Below, in pieces: positions 52,705 through 61,470 of a stretch of DNA of 64,000 bases. The position numbers were made by a program, and so were the translations under genes. Position 1 is the first letter of the stretch, and each line of letters begins with the position of its first letter. Origin of the DNA: Denitromonas sp. (GTDB taxonomy: Bacteria > Pseudomonadota > Gammaproteobacteria > Burkholderiales > Rhodocyclaceae); assembly GCF_034676725.1 (NCBI RefSeq), contig NZ_JAUCBR010000004.1, forward strand, positions 759,501 through 823,500, in the 5' to 3' direction. The notes beneath the pieces were generated by a model, which was not told the DNA's origin, ran no database searches, and saw nothing but the letters and a program-made list of their open reading frames with translations.

Positions 52705-53142
52705 ATGTCCACTCCCCCGCCGGCCGCCGCTATCGAACCCGACACCCTGATCGCCCGCGTCTATTACGAAGACACCGATGCTGCGGGCGTCGTCTACTAC
52801 GCCAACTACTGGCGCTTTTGCGAACGCGGCCGCACCGAGTGGCTGCGCCGGCACGGCTTCGACCAGCAGGCCTTGATGGCCGACACCGGCATCGCCTTTG
52901 TCGTACGCCGGGTCGAGGGCAACTATCTGCGCCCCGCCCGTCTGGACGACACGCTCACCATCACCACGTCGGTCGCAACGCTCAAGCGCGCGAGCCTGAG
53001 CTTTGCACAGAATATTTTTCGCGATACGGAACTCCTGTTTGAGGCCTCTGTCTCTGTGGCCTGTCTGGACACGCGTCGCAACCGGGCTGTCGCCATTCCT
53101 GAATCCATCCGACACACACTGAACCCGGGTCAACCGGGCTGA
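52705..53142 (+). CDS. ybgC: Tol-Pal associated acyl-CoA thioesterase YbgC
   Basis: 145 residues. Hotdog-fold thioesterase with the 4-hydroxybenzoyl-CoA-thioesterase-type Asp motif YYEDTDAAGVVYYANYWRFCERGRTEW. First gene of the tol-pal cluster; the stop is 2 bp before tolQ. Role in phospholipid metabolism at the cell envelope is known for the family. Confidence 0.92.
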   Translation: MSTPPPAAAIEPDTLIARVYYEDTDAAGVVYYANYWRFCERGRTEWLRRHGFDQQALMADTGIAFVVRRVEGNYLRPARLDDTLTITTSVATLKRASLSFAQNIFRDTELLFEASVSVACLDTRRNRAVAIPESIRHTLNPGQPG

Positions 53143-53144
53143 CC

Positions 53145-53819
53145 ATGCCAATCACTCAAGACCTGTCGATCCTCTCCCTCATTGCCGAGGCCAGCCTGCT
53201 GGTCAAGCTGGTGATGGCCCTGCTCGCGGGCCTCTCCTTCATGTCCTGGTACTGGATCTTCCGCAAATGGTTCTCCATTGGCAGTGCGCGACGAAAGTCC
53301 ATGGATTTCGAGCGCAGTTTCTGGAGCGGCGGCGACCTCAACGCGCTCTACCAGAGCGCCGGCAACGACCGCCACAACACCGGGCCGATGGAGCGCATCT
53401 TCGAGTCCGGCTATCGCGAGTTCTCCAAGCTGCACGCCAAGAAGGCTGATCACGCCACGGTAGTCGACGGTGCCCGTCGCGCCATGCGCGCCACCTACCA
53501 GCGCGAGGTCGACGAGCTCGAAGCCCATCTGGCCTTCCTCGCCTCGGTCGGCTCGGTCTCGCCGTATGTGGGCCTGTTCGGTACGGTGTGGGGCATCATG
53601 AACGCCTTCCGCGGGCTGTCCAACGTCACCTCGGCCACCCTCGCCCATGTCGCCCCCGGCATTGCCGAAGCGCTGGTCGCCACCGCCATCGGCCTGTTTG
53701 CCGCCATCCCGGCCGTGGTGGCCTACAACCGCTTTGCCCACGACATCGACCGCCTGTCGATCCGCCTCGAGAGCTTCATGGAAGAGTTCTCCAACATCCT
53801 CCAGCGCCAGCTGCGCTGA
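53145..53819 (+). CDS. tolQ: Tol-Pal system protein TolQ
   Basis: 224 residues. MotA/ExbB-family proton channel subunit with three TM segments (LLVKLVMALLAGLSFMSWYWI; ASVGSVSPYVGLFGTVWGIMNAFRGL; ATAIGLFAAIPAVVAYNRF). Works with TolR to use proton motive force during outer-membrane constriction. Confidence 0.95.
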   Translation: MPITQDLSILSLIAEASLLVKLVMALLAGLSFMSWYWIFRKWFSIGSARRKSMDFERSFWSGGDLNALYQSAGNDRHNTGPMERIFESGYREFSKLHAKKADHATVVDGARRAMRATYQREVDELEAHLAFLASVGSVSPYVGLFGTVWGIMNAFRGLSNVTSATLAHVAPGIAEALVATAIGLFAAIPAVVAYNRFAHDIDRLSIRLESFMEEFSNILQRQLR

Positions 53820-53837
53820 ACGGGCCAAGGATCTCCC

Positions 53838-54260
53838 ATGCGTGAGCGCCGCCTGATGAACCAGATCAACGTCGTGCCGTATATCGACGTGATGCTGGTG
53901 CTGCTCGTCATCTTCATGGTCACCGCCCCGATGATCCAGACCGGCAGCGTCGAGCTGCCCAGCGTTGGCAAGGCCTCGCAGACACCGGCCGAACCGCTCA
54001 ACGTCGTCGTCAAGGCCGACGGCAGCGTCGCGCTGCGCGACGCCGCGCAGGACCCGGTGCCGATGGCCCTCGAGGCCGTGGTGGCGCAGCTGCTGCAGAT
54101 GCAGCAGGAGAACCCGGCCCGCGCCGTGCTCATCGCCGGTGACCGCGACGCCCGCTACGACGCTGTGCTCAAGGTCATGGACGCCCTGCAGCGCGCCGGC
54201 ATCGACAAGATCGGCCTGCTCGTGCAGCGCGGCGAACGCGAACCGACCACCAGACGATGA
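53838..54260 (+). CDS. tolR: Tol-Pal system protein TolR
   Basis: 140 residues. ExbD family: single N-terminal TM with the essential Asp in INVVPYIDVMLVLLVIFMV, then a periplasmic dimer domain ending in KVMDALQRAGIDKIGLLV. Overlaps tolA start by 4 bp (ATGA). Confidence 0.95.
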   Translation: MRERRLMNQINVVPYIDVMLVLLVIFMVTAPMIQTGSVELPSVGKASQTPAEPLNVVVKADGSVALRDAAQDPVPMALEAVVAQLLQMQQENPARAVLIAGDRDARYDAVLKVMDALQRAGIDKIGLLVQRGEREPTTRR

Positions 54261-55136
54261 ACCCGCTGCAGGACCGCCCGGAGCCGGGCAAACGCATTTC
54301 GTTCGTACTCGCCGCGCTGGTGCACCTGGCGCTGGCGGCTTTTCTGTTTCTGGGCGTGCGCTGGCAAAGCGAGCCGCCGGCCGCCGTGCAGGTGGCGCTG
54401 GTCGCCGCGCCCCCGGCGCCGGTGCGTGTCGCGCCGCCGCCCCCCAAACCCGAGCCGGCGCCGGCGCCCAAACCTGAACCGAAGCCGGAACCGAAGCCCG
54501 AGCCCAAACCCGAGCCAAAGCCGGAACCCAAGCCCGAGCCCAAGCCGAAGCCGCCCGAGATCAAGATTCCGGAAAAGAAGCCCGAGCCGAAAAAGCCCGA
54601 GCCCAAGAAGCCGGAACCCAAACCCGAGCCGAAGAAGCCTGAGCCCAAGAAACCGGAGCCCAAGCCGGAGCCGAAGAAACCCGAGCCGAAAAAGCCGGAA
54701 CCGAAGCCCGAGCCCAAACCGGTGCCGAAACCTGAGCCCAAGGTTCGACCGCTCGAAGCAGATCGAAGACAATCGCATGCAGGAGCTGCTGGCGATGGAC
54801 GCCCAGCGCGCCCGCGAGTCCGAGCTGCTCAAGCAGGAGATGCAGTCGGCCGCACGGGCCGGCGCACTCGATGCGTACCAGAACGCGATCCGCCAGCGCG
54901 TCCGGCAGAACATCGTGTTGCCGCCGAGCGTCAGCGGCAACCCGGAGGCCACCTTTGTCGTCGACCAGCTGCCCGACGGCACGGTCATGGAATTGCGCCT
55001 GAAGAAGAGCACCGGCAACGCCGCGCTGGACGAGGCCATCGAGCGGGCCATCCGCAAGTCGAGCCCCTTGCCATTGCCTACCGACAAAGCGCTCTTTGCC
55101 CGTACACTAGAGCTCAAATTTCGCCCGCTCGAATAG
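54257..55136 (+). pseudogene. tolA: Cell-envelope integrity protein TolA, frameshifted in the repeat/linker
   Basis: Would be 292 residues linking TolQR to Pal/TolB. TM anchor near residues 15-37 (FVLAALVHLALAAFLFLGV), then about 100 residues of Pro-Glu-Pro-Lys repeats. A GTTCGAC at 54743-54749 shifts the frame. Removing one T restores KVDRSKQIEDNRMQELLAMDAQ and the TolA C-terminal domain (AYQNAIRQRVRQNIVLPPSVSGNPEATFVVDQLPDGTVMEL) to 55136. As written, the first frame ends at 55177 with unrelated residues, and the C-terminal domain has no start. TolA is important for envelope integrity, so an assembly error is the simplest explanation. Confidence 0.88.
54444..54742 (+). repeat. Pro-Glu-Pro-Lys coding repeats in tolA
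   Basis: About 20 degenerate copies of KPEPKPEP / KKPEPK units encoded by CCC/CCG-GAG-CCC/CCG-AAG/AAA codons. An extended rigid periplasmic linker in place of the Ala/Lys helix found in enterobacterial TolA. Low complexity makes this stretch error-prone and able to change length. Confidence 0.85.
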
Positions 55137-55150
55137 TCGATGGGGTTCGG

Positions 55151-55156
55151 TATAAT
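55151..55156 (+). promoter_or_regulatory. TATAAT -10 element ahead of tolB
   Basis: A perfect TATAAT 17 bp before the tolB start and 14 bp after the tolA stop, in cgg-TATAAT-cc. No good -35 was seen. Suggests an internal promoter for tolB-pal-cpoB. Confidence 0.5.
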
Positions 55157-55173
55157 CCGCCCGGGAACCACAG

Positions 55174-56454
55174 ATGATGAAACTGACTGATTTGCTTCGA
55201 TTTTTGCTGATCGCCCTGCTCGCCACCGCCGCCCTGTCGGCACGGGCGCAGCTGTCGATCGAAATCACCGGCGCCGGCGCCAACCGCTTCCCGGTTGCCG
55301 TCGCGGTGATGGAGGGCGAATCGCAGCTACCGCGCAGCGTCACCGAGGTCGTCCGCGGCGACCTCGAACGCAGCGGCCTGTTCTCGCTGGTCGAGATGGG
55401 GCCCCGGCCGATGAGCGACGCCGTGCCGCCCGACTTCGCCTATCTGCGCACCCGCGGCGCCGACGCCATCGCCGTCGGCACCGTGGTACCGGCCCAGAGC
55501 GGCAAGTACGAAGTGCGTGTGCGCCTCTACGACACCCGCCAGGAAGCGCAACTCGACGCCCTCACCCTGACCATGACGCCGGCCCAGTACCGCGCCACCG
55601 GCCACAAGATCGCCGACGTCATCTACGAACGCATCACCGGCCTGAAGGGCGTGTTCTCGACCCAGATCGCCTACGTGGTCAAGAGCGGCAGCCAGTACAA
55701 GCTGCAGATCGCCGACTCCGACGGCGCCAACCCGCAGACCGCCCTGGCCTCCAACGAGCCGATCATCTCGCCGTCGTGGTCGCCCGATGGCGGCCGCCTG
55801 GCCTATGTGTCCTTCGAAGCCAAGAAGCCGGTGGTCTACGTCCACACGCTGGCCAGCGGCCTGCGCTCGGTGGCGGCCAACTTCAAGGGCTCCAACTCCG
55901 CACCCGCCTGGTCGCCCGACGGCAGCCGCCTTGCCGTGGTGCTGACCAAGGACGGCCTGTCGCAGCTGTACACCGTCAATCCCGATGGCTCCGGCGTCAC
56001 CCGCCTGGCCACCTCGTCGAGCATCGACACCGAGCCGGCCTTCAGCCACGACGGCCAGTGGATCTACTTCACGTCCGACCGCGGCGGCAGCCCGCAGATC
56101 TACCGCATCGCCGCCACTGGCGGCCGTGCCGAGCGCGTCACCTTCGAGGGCAGCTACAACGTCACCCCGCGCCCCTCGCCCGACGGTCAGACCATGACCT
56201 ACATCGCCCGGACCGGCAACGGTTTCCAGGTCGCGATCATGGACGTAGCCACCCGCCAGTTCGCCGTCCTGACCGACACCGGTCGGGACGAATCGCCCAG
56301 TTTTGCGCCCAATAGCCGCATGATCCTCTACGCAACGGAGATCGGTGGCCGCGGGGTGCTTGCCGCTGTTTCGTCCGACGGGCGAATCAAGCAACGTCTC
56401 TCGGTCCAGGCCGCCGACGTGCGTGAACCCGCCTGGGGACCTTTGCCCCGCTAG
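55174..56454 (+). CDS. tolB: Tol-Pal system translocation protein TolB
   Basis: 426 residues. A periplasmic signal peptide (LLRFLLIALLATAALSARA) precedes an N-terminal TolB domain (VTEVVRGDLERSGLFSLVE...) and a six-bladed propeller with repeated SPSWSPDGGRLAYVSFEAKKP / SAPAWSPDGSRLAVVL / EPAFSHDGQWIYFTSD units. Binds Pal and the colicin/phage translocation complex. ATG 55174 or 55177. Confidence 0.95.
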   Translation: MMKLTDLLRFLLIALLATAALSARAQLSIEITGAGANRFPVAVAVMEGESQLPRSVTEVVRGDLERSGLFSLVEMGPRPMSDAVPPDFAYLRTRGADAIAVGTVVPAQSGKYEVRVRLYDTRQEAQLDALTLTMTPAQYRATGHKIADVIYERITGLKGVFSTQIAYVVKSGSQYKLQIADSDGANPQTALASNEPIISPSWSPDGGRLAYVSFEAKKPVVYVHTLASGLRSVAANFKGSNSAPAWSPDGSRLAVVLTKDGLSQLYTVNPDGSGVTRLATSSSIDTEPAFSHDGQWIYFTSDRGGSPQIYRIAATGGRAERVTFEGSYNVTPRPSPDGQTMTYIARTGNGFQVAIMDVATRQFAVLTDTGRDESPSFAPNSRMILYATEIGGRGVLAAVSSDGRIKQRLSVQAADVREPAWGPLPR

Positions 56455-56492
56455 CGGATCGCTAGTACCTTATGACTCAAGGAGTCTTTTCA

Positions 56493-57020
56493 ATGCGTTA
56501 CCCCCTCGCCGCCTCCATGCTCGCTCTTGCCTTGCTGGCAGGCTGCTCGAGCACCCCGATGAGCTCTGACCAGGGCGCCAGCGTCGAAGACCGTTCGGCC
56601 GGTGCCGGCACGATCCCGACCGTGCGCCCCGATCAGCCGCAAGGTGCCGGTCTGGCCGCCCTGCGCGACCCGAACAACATCCTGTCCAAGCGCGCCATCA
56701 TGTTCGACTACGACAGCTTCACCATCCGCGGCCAGTACATGCCGCTGATCGAAGCCCACGGCCGTTTCCTGGCTGCCAACCCGCAGATGAAGATGCTCAT
56801 CCAGGGCAGCGCCGACGAGCGCGGCAGCCGCGAGTACAACCTCGCCCTGGGCCAGAAGCGTTCGGACGCCGTCAAGAAGGCCCTGATGCTGCTCGGCGCC
56901 AAGGAAGGCCAGATCGAATCGGTCAGCCTGGGTGAAGAGAAGCCGCAGTGCACCGAGCGCAACGAAGCCTGCTACGCCGAAAACCGTCGCGGCGAAATGC
57001 TCTACGCCGGAGAGTTCTGA
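56493..57020 (+). CDS. pal: Peptidoglycan-associated lipoprotein Pal
   Basis: 175 residues. Lipobox LALALLAGCSS (Cys about residue 17). C-terminal OmpA domain: IMFDYDSFTIRGQYMPLIEAHGRFLAANPQMKMLIQGSADERGSREYNLALGQKRSDAVKKAL, the peptidoglycan-binding motif. The ATG at 56493 is best spaced from AAGGAG. A natural GTTCGAC occurs at 56702-56708 and is in frame here. Confidence 0.94.
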   Translation: MRYPLAASMLALALLAGCSSTPMSSDQGASVEDRSAGAGTIPTVRPDQPQGAGLAALRDPNNILSKRAIMFDYDSFTIRGQYMPLIEAHGRFLAANPQMKMLIQGSADERGSREYNLALGQKRSDAVKKALMLLGAKEGQIESVSLGEEKPQCTERNEACYAENRRGEMLYAGEF

Positions 57021-57736
57021 TGATGCGGCCGGCCCCCTGGATTGCACTGCTTGCAGCGGTGCTCACGTGGCCGGCGCACGCTGGCCTGTTTGACGACGCC
57101 GAGGCGCGCAAGGAGATCATCCGCATTCGCGATGAGCACACCGCGCGCATCGAGGCCCTCGAAGCAAGCTCACGTGCATCGCTGCAACTGGCCAACCAGA
57201 TCGAGGCCATGAAAGCCGAGGTGGCCAAGCTGCGCGGCGATGTCGAGCTGATGATGCACGACATGGAGTCGGTAAAGAAGCGCCAGCAGGACTTCTATGT
57301 CGACCTCGACGCTCGCCTGCGTACGCTGGAAACCGGGGGCGCCGGCCCAACTGCCCAGATCGACCCTGCCGCCGAGTCGCGCGACTATGAAAACGCGCTG
57401 AATCTGCTCAAGGGCGGCAAATACGCCGAAGCGGCCACCGCCTTCGACGCCTTCATCACGACCTACGCCGGCAGCAGTTTCCTGCCCAGCGCCCACTTCT
57501 GGGCCGGCAGCGCCGCCTTGCAGGCCAAGGACATCGCCCGCGCCACGCAGCACTTCAACACCGTGGTCAACCAGTGGCCGCAGGACGCCCGCGCACCCGA
57601 CGCGCTGCTCGGCGTGGCCAACTGCCAACGCGCCATGGGCGAGCGCCGGCTCGAGCAGAACACGCTCAAGGCCGTGATCAGCCAGTATCCCGACAGCGCT
57701 GCCGCCAAATCGGCCAAACAGCGCCTGGGTAGCTGA
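57020..57736 (+). CDS. cpoB: Cell division coordinator CpoB (YbgF)
   Basis: 238 residues. Signal peptide (IALLAAVLTWPAHA), an N-terminal coiled coil (ARKEIIRIRDEHTARIEALEASSRASLQLANQIEAMKAEVAKL...) that trimerises, and C-terminal TPRs (AESRDYENALNLLKGGKYAEAATAFDAFITTYAGSSF...). Links PBP1B and Tol during constriction. ATG overlaps the pal stop (TGATG). Confidence 0.92.
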   Translation: MMRPAPWIALLAAVLTWPAHAGLFDDAEARKEIIRIRDEHTARIEALEASSRASLQLANQIEAMKAEVAKLRGDVELMMHDMESVKKRQQDFYVDLDARLRTLETGGAGPTAQIDPAAESRDYENALNLLKGGKYAEAATAFDAFITTYAGSSFLPSAHFWAGSAALQAKDIARATQHFNTVVNQWPQDARAPDALLGVANCQRAMGERRLEQNTLKAVISQYPDSAAAKSAKQRLGS

Positions 57737-57743
57737 CCCGCGC

Positions 57744-58403
57744 ATGAGCACGCACGCGACCGTCACCCGGCTGCGGGTGACGGAGATCTTCGCATCCGTA
57801 CAGGGCGAAGCCTCCCGCGCCGGCCTGCCCACCGTCTTCGTCCGCCTCACCGGCTGTCCGCTGCGCTGTGTGTGGTGTGACACCGAATACGCCTTCAATG
57901 GCGGCCAGACGCGTGACCTGCCCGCCATCCTCGACGAGATCGCCGGCCACGGCCTGCACCACGTCTGCGTCACCGGCGGCGAGCCCCTCGCGCAAAAGGG
58001 CTGCCTCGTCCTGCTCACCGCCCTGTGTGACGCGGGCTACGACGTCTCGCTGGAGACCAGCGGCGCGCTCGACATCGCCGCCGTCGACCCGCGCGTCAGC
58101 CGCATCATGGATCTCAAGGCGCCCGGCTCCGGCGAAGCGGACAAGAACCGCTGGGACAACCTCGCCCACCTGCGCACCGGCGACGAACTCAAGATCGTCA
58201 TCGCCAACGCCGACGACTACGCCTGGGCCTGCGAGCAGCTGCGCGCGCACGCCCTCGCCGAGCGCTGCCCGGTCCTGTTCTCGCCCGTCGCCGGCGAGCT
58301 GGCCCCGGCCGACCTCGCCGAATGGATCGTGCGTGACCGCCTGCCGGTACGCTTTCAAATGCAACTGCACAAAGTGCTGTGGGCGGACGCCCGCGGCAAA
58401 TAA
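57744..58403 (+). CDS. queE: 7-carboxy-7-deazaguanine synthase
   Basis: 219 residues. Radical SAM enzyme in queuosine synthesis. Cluster motif C-x3-C-x2-C in CPLRCVWCDTEY, preceded by FASVQGEASRAGLPTVFVRLTG. VTGGEPLAQKG is a further family motif. Follows cpoB by 7 bp and precedes queC by 5 bp. Confidence 0.93.
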   Translation: MSTHATVTRLRVTEIFASVQGEASRAGLPTVFVRLTGCPLRCVWCDTEYAFNGGQTRDLPAILDEIAGHGLHHVCVTGGEPLAQKGCLVLLTALCDAGYDVSLETSGALDIAAVDPRVSRIMDLKAPGSGEADKNRWDNLAHLRTGDELKIVIANADDYAWACEQLRAHALAERCPVLFSPVAGELAPADLAEWIVRDRLPVRFQMQLHKVLWADARGK

Positions 58404-58408
58404 GCCCC

Positions 58409-59140
58409 ATGAATGATCACACCGACCTGCCCCCGCCGCGCCGCGCCGTCGTCCTGCTCTCCGGCGGGCTCGACTCGGCCACCTGCCTGGCCATCGCACG
58501 CGACCAGGGCTTCGAGTGCTACGCCCTGTCCGTCGCCTACGGCCAGCGCCACGCCGCCGAGCTGACCGCCTCCAAGCGCGTCGCCGACAGCCTCGGCGCT
58601 GCCGAACACCGCCTTGCCCGCGTCGGCCTTGGTCAGTTCGGCGGCTCGGCGCTGACCGACCCGACCATCGACGTTCCGATCGAGGCCCGCGGCGCAGACA
58701 CCTCGCCCATCCCCGTCACCTATGTGCCGGCACGCAACACCGTCATGCTCTCCATCGCCCTGGCCTGGGCCGAAGTCCTCGGCGCGCGCGACATCTTCGT
58801 CGGCGTCAACGCCGTCGACTACTCCGGCTACCCCGACTGCCGCCCGGAGTACATACAGGCCTTCGAAACCATGGCCAACCTCGCCACCAAGGCCGGCGTC
58901 GAGGGCGAGCGCCTGACCATTCACGCTCCGCTCATCTCGCTCAGCAAGGCCGAGATCATCCGCCAGGGCACGGCGCTCGGTGTCGACTACGCCCAGACCG
59001 TCACCTGCTACCTCGCCGACGACACCGGGCGCGCCTGCGGGCGCTGCGAAGCCTGCCGCCTGCGCCGCGCGGGCTTCCTCGAAGCCGGCGTCGACGACCC
59101 GACCCGCTACGTCAATGGCAAGCCCCCCGAAATTTCTTGA
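58409..59140 (+). CDS. queC: 7-cyano-7-deazaguanine (preQ0) synthase
   Basis: 243 residues. ATP-dependent conversion of 7-carboxy-7-deazaguanine to preQ0. PP-loop VVLLSGGLDSATCLAIA, and zinc-binding cysteines in the C-terminal VTCYLADDTGRACGRCEACRLRRAGF. Directly follows queE. The gene ends just before the tRNA-Lys promoter. Confidence 0.94.
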   Translation: MNDHTDLPPPRRAVVLLSGGLDSATCLAIARDQGFECYALSVAYGQRHAAELTASKRVADSLGAAEHRLARVGLGQFGGSALTDPTIDVPIEARGADTSPIPVTYVPARNTVMLSIALAWAEVLGARDIFVGVNAVDYSGYPDCRPEYIQAFETMANLATKAGVEGERLTIHAPLISLSKAEIIRQGTALGVDYAQTVTCYLADDTGRACGRCEACRLRRAGFLEAGVDDPTRYVNGKPPEIS

Positions 59141-59148
59141 ACATCGTC

Positions 59149-59177
59149 TTGACAGCACTGCGATCGGTTCCTATAAT
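59149..59177 (+). promoter_or_regulatory. Consensus sigma-70 promoter of tRNA-Lys
   Basis: TTGACA (59149-59154), a 17-bp spacer, and TATAAT (59172-59177), both exact consensus. The tRNA begins 14 bp after the -10. Independent of the upstream queC transcript. Confidence 0.88.
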
Positions 59178-59191
59178 TCGCGCTTCCTTTC

Positions 59192-59267
59192 GGGTCGTTA
59201 GCTCAGTTGGTAGAGCAGCGGACTTTTAATCCGTTGGTCGCGTGTTCGAGCCACGCACGGCCTACCA
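59192..59267 (+). tRNA. tRNA-Lys (TTT anticodon)
   Basis: 76 nt with encoded CCA. Acceptor GGGTCGT pairs with ACGGCCT (with G-T pairs), the D-arm has AGCTCAGTTGGTAGAGC, and the anticodon TTT (59225-59227) sits in a GGACTTTTAATCC stem-loop. T-arm CGTGTTCGAGCCACG. All canonical positions are present. Confidence 0.96.
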
Positions 59268-59274
59268 GGACACC

Positions 59275-59312
59275 AAGGGCCCAGTCGCAAGACTGGGCCC
59301 TTTCCGTTTTTC
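59275..59312 (+). terminator. Terminator after tRNA-Lys
   Basis: AAGGGCCCAGTC / GACTGGGCCCTT perfect 12-bp stem with GCAA tetraloop (59275-59302), followed by a T-rich stretch. Ends the tRNA transcript 8 bp past the CCA. Confidence 0.92.
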
Positions 59313-59617
59313 CGCCTCCCCTTTTTTTCCTATCGTGCGCTCTGCCGTGCGCCGCGTCATCGGCGCCAGCCCCGCGACGATGGCACCGCCCGCCTCGTCC
59401 GCCCCCTTCCGGCACGGCCTGCCCGGGGCCATGACACCCGCCAGCCGCCTGCGCAAACAGCCGTGGCACGCGCGAGGTGGCTGATGCGCAATAGCCCGAC
59501 CGTCACCATCGCCCCGCGCGACGCAGCGGCGGACATTTCCCTACCGACCGCCAGGACCACACAGGCTGCCGCCGAACACAAGCGCCGGTCTCGACAGCGC
59601 ACCGCACGGGCACTTGC

Positions 59618-59631
59618 TTGACCTAAATCAA
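59618..59631 (+). promoter_or_regulatory. FNR/Anr box upstream of the cbb3-like oxidase operon
   Basis: TTGACCTAAATCAA fits the FNR/CRP-family consensus TTGAT-N4-ATCAA with one change (TTGAC). A TAGATAAT stretch (59657-59664) about 30 bp on could serve as the -10, placing the box in the class II activator region. The region 59313-59862 has no supported gene (a 45-codon ORF at 59484 is weak). Confidence 0.7.
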
Positions 59632-59862
59632 AGATGTATTGTCTACGCATCTTTTTTAGATAATCATTCCCCCATCCCTTGCTGAAGCTCGGCGCCATCC
59701 GCGCCACCAGCGTTTCATCGTCGCTTAAAACATGCATTTAGACCATCACGCCACCTTCCTGTCGCACCGGCACGCACCTGCCGTCACGACCGGTCAGGCG
59801 CCGTGTCCGGTCATGGCGCAGTGGCATGCTGGATTCCGCACCCACCAAGAGACCGCCTGTCC

Positions 59863-61470
59863 ATGAGTCCCCTCGCCATCCTGATGTCGGCGTTCATCCT
59901 GTCCATCGTCGGCCTCGGCTTCTTCATCTGGTCGCAACGCGCCCATCTGACCGACCCCAGCACCGAAGGCAGCGAGGTGATCTTCGCCGCCGGTGAAATC
60001 GGCACGCCCGAAGAGCCCGCCGGCCCATCCAGCACCACGCGCCCCGCCGCCGATGTGGACGACGCCGAACTGCTCGCCCGCGCCCGCGCCGACGCCTCGA
60101 CCGCCCCGCTGGTGTTCTTCTTCTACTGCTGCGCCCTCGTCTGGCTGCTGGTCGCCTCGGCCGCCGGCCTGACAGCGTCGATCAAGCTGCATGCGCCCGA
60201 CTGGCTGACCGCGGAGGCCTGGCTGAGCTTCGGGCGCATCCGCACCGTGCATCTGAACGCCGTGGCGTACGGCTGGGCGCCAATGGCCGGGCTGGGCACC
60301 GCACTGTTCGTCATCCCGCGCCTGCTCAAGACCGAGCTGGTCGGTGGTCGCTACGCCCTGCTCGGCGCCGCGCTGTGGAACGCCGCGCTGGTCGCCGGCC
60401 TCGGCAGCCTGGCCTACGGCGTCAGCGACGGGCTCGAATGGCTGGAGATCCCGTGGCAGATCGACCTGCTGTTCGTCGCCGGCGGCGCACTGATCGGCCT
60501 GCCGCTGATCCTCACCCTGCGCCGGCGCCAGGTGGCTCACCTGTATGTGTCGGTGTGGTACATGGGCTGCGCGCTGTTCTGGTTCCCGGTGCTGTTCCTG
60601 GTGGCCAACTTTCCCGGCCTGCACCACGGCGTCGAGCAGGCGACCATGAACTGGTGGTTCGGCCACAATGTGCTGGGCCTGTTCTATACGCCGCTGGCAC
60701 TGGCCTCGATCTACTACTTCCTGCCCAAGGTGATCGGCCGGCCGATCCAGTCCTACAACCTGTCGCTGCTCGGCTTCTGGGGGCTGGCCTTCTTCTACGG
60801 CCAGGTCGGCGGCCACCACCTGATCGGCGGGCCGGTGCCGGGCTGGATGGTAACGCTGTCGATCGTCCAGAGCATGATGATGATCCTGCCGGTGGCCGCC
60901 TTCACCGCCAACCAACATCTCACCCTCAAGGGCAATCTCGGCGCGCTGCGCCACTCACCGACGCTGCGTTTCATGTGCCTGGGCGGGCTGATGTATACCG
61001 CCAGCTCGGTGCAGGGCTCCTTTGAGGCGCTGCGCAGCATGAACGCCATCACCCACTTCACCCACTACACCGTGGCGCACGCGCACCTCGGGCTGTACGG
61101 CTTCGTCAGCCTGGTGTTCTTCGGCGCCATGTATTTCGTGATTCCGCGCATCACCGGCCGCGACTGGCCGTGGCCGCGCATGATCTCGGCCCACTTCTGG
61201 CTGGCCTCGGTCGGCATCGCCATCTACTTCGTGTCGCTGACCATCGGTGGCTGGCTGCAGGGCCGCGCCATGCTCGACGAGAGCCGCGGCTTCATGGAAT
61301 CGGTGCTGCTCACCCTGCCCTACCTGAAGGCGCGCAGCGTCGGCGGCGCGATGATGGCACTCGGCCATGTGATCTTCGCCGCCCATTTCATTCGCCTGCT
61401 GACCGCGCGCGGCGCCAGCCGCAGGGCACAGCCGGCCAGCCCCTTCGCCACCGCCGCGGAGGGCATCTGA
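59863..61470 (+). CDS. cbb3-like (C-family) haem-copper oxidase subunit I with N-terminal extension
   Basis: 535 residues. Core resembles CcoN: low-spin haem His130 in GRIRTVHLNAVAYGW; CuB His268 in WWFGHNVLGLFYTPLALASIYYFLPK; His318-His319 in YGQVGGHHL; and the haem ligands His406 and His408 in HYTVAHAHLG. Tyr312 matches the CcoN helix-VII Tyr that crosslinks to the CuB His, so oxygen reduction (not NO reduction) is favoured. Residues 1-80 form an extra TM and acidic linker (MSPLAILMSAFILSIVGLGFFIW, then GSEVIF...), recalling CcoS. Motifs of standard CcoN such as LHYTALP are replaced. Overlaps the next gene (TGATG). Confidence 0.85.
   Translation: MSPLAILMSAFILSIVGLGFFIWSQRAHLTDPSTEGSEVIFAAGEIGTPEEPAGPSSTTRPAADVDDAELLARARADASTAPLVFFFYCCALVWLLVASAAGLTASIKLHAPDWLTAEAWLSFGRIRTVHLNAVAYGWAPMAGLGTALFVIPRLLKTELVGGRYALLGAALWNAALVAGLGSLAYGVSDGLEWLEIPWQIDLLFVAGGALIGLPLILTLRRRQVAHLYVSVWYMGCALFWFPVLFLVANFPGLHHGVEQATMNWWFGHNVLGLFYTPLALASIYYFLPKVIGRPIQSYNLSLLGFWGLAFFYGQVGGHHLIGGPVPGWMVTLSIVQSMMMILPVAAFTANQHLTLKGNLGALRHSPTLRFMCLGGLMYTASSVQGSFEALRSMNAITHFTHYTVAHAHLGLYGFVSLVFFGAMYFVIPRITGRDWPWPRMISAHFWLASVGIAIYFVSLTIGGWLQGRAMLDESRGFMESVLLTLPYLKARSVGGAMMALGHVIFAAHFIRLLTARGASRRAQPASPFATAAEGI

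Noticed and set aside
54444..54742. Regular repeat spacing that could look like a CRISPR or tandem DNA repeat
   Set aside because: It is the Pro-Glu-Pro-Lys coding repeat of tolA; there are no unique spacers and no cas genes.
59242..59484. 80-codon ORF overlapping the tRNA-Lys 3' half
   Set aside because: It begins inside the tRNA and crosses its terminator; not a protein gene.
59484..59621. 45-codon ORF (ATG 59484, TGA 59619) between tRNA-Lys and the oxidase operon
   Set aside because: The ribosome site is mediocre, the composition is that of random high-GC DNA, and its stop overlaps the FNR box. No family features.
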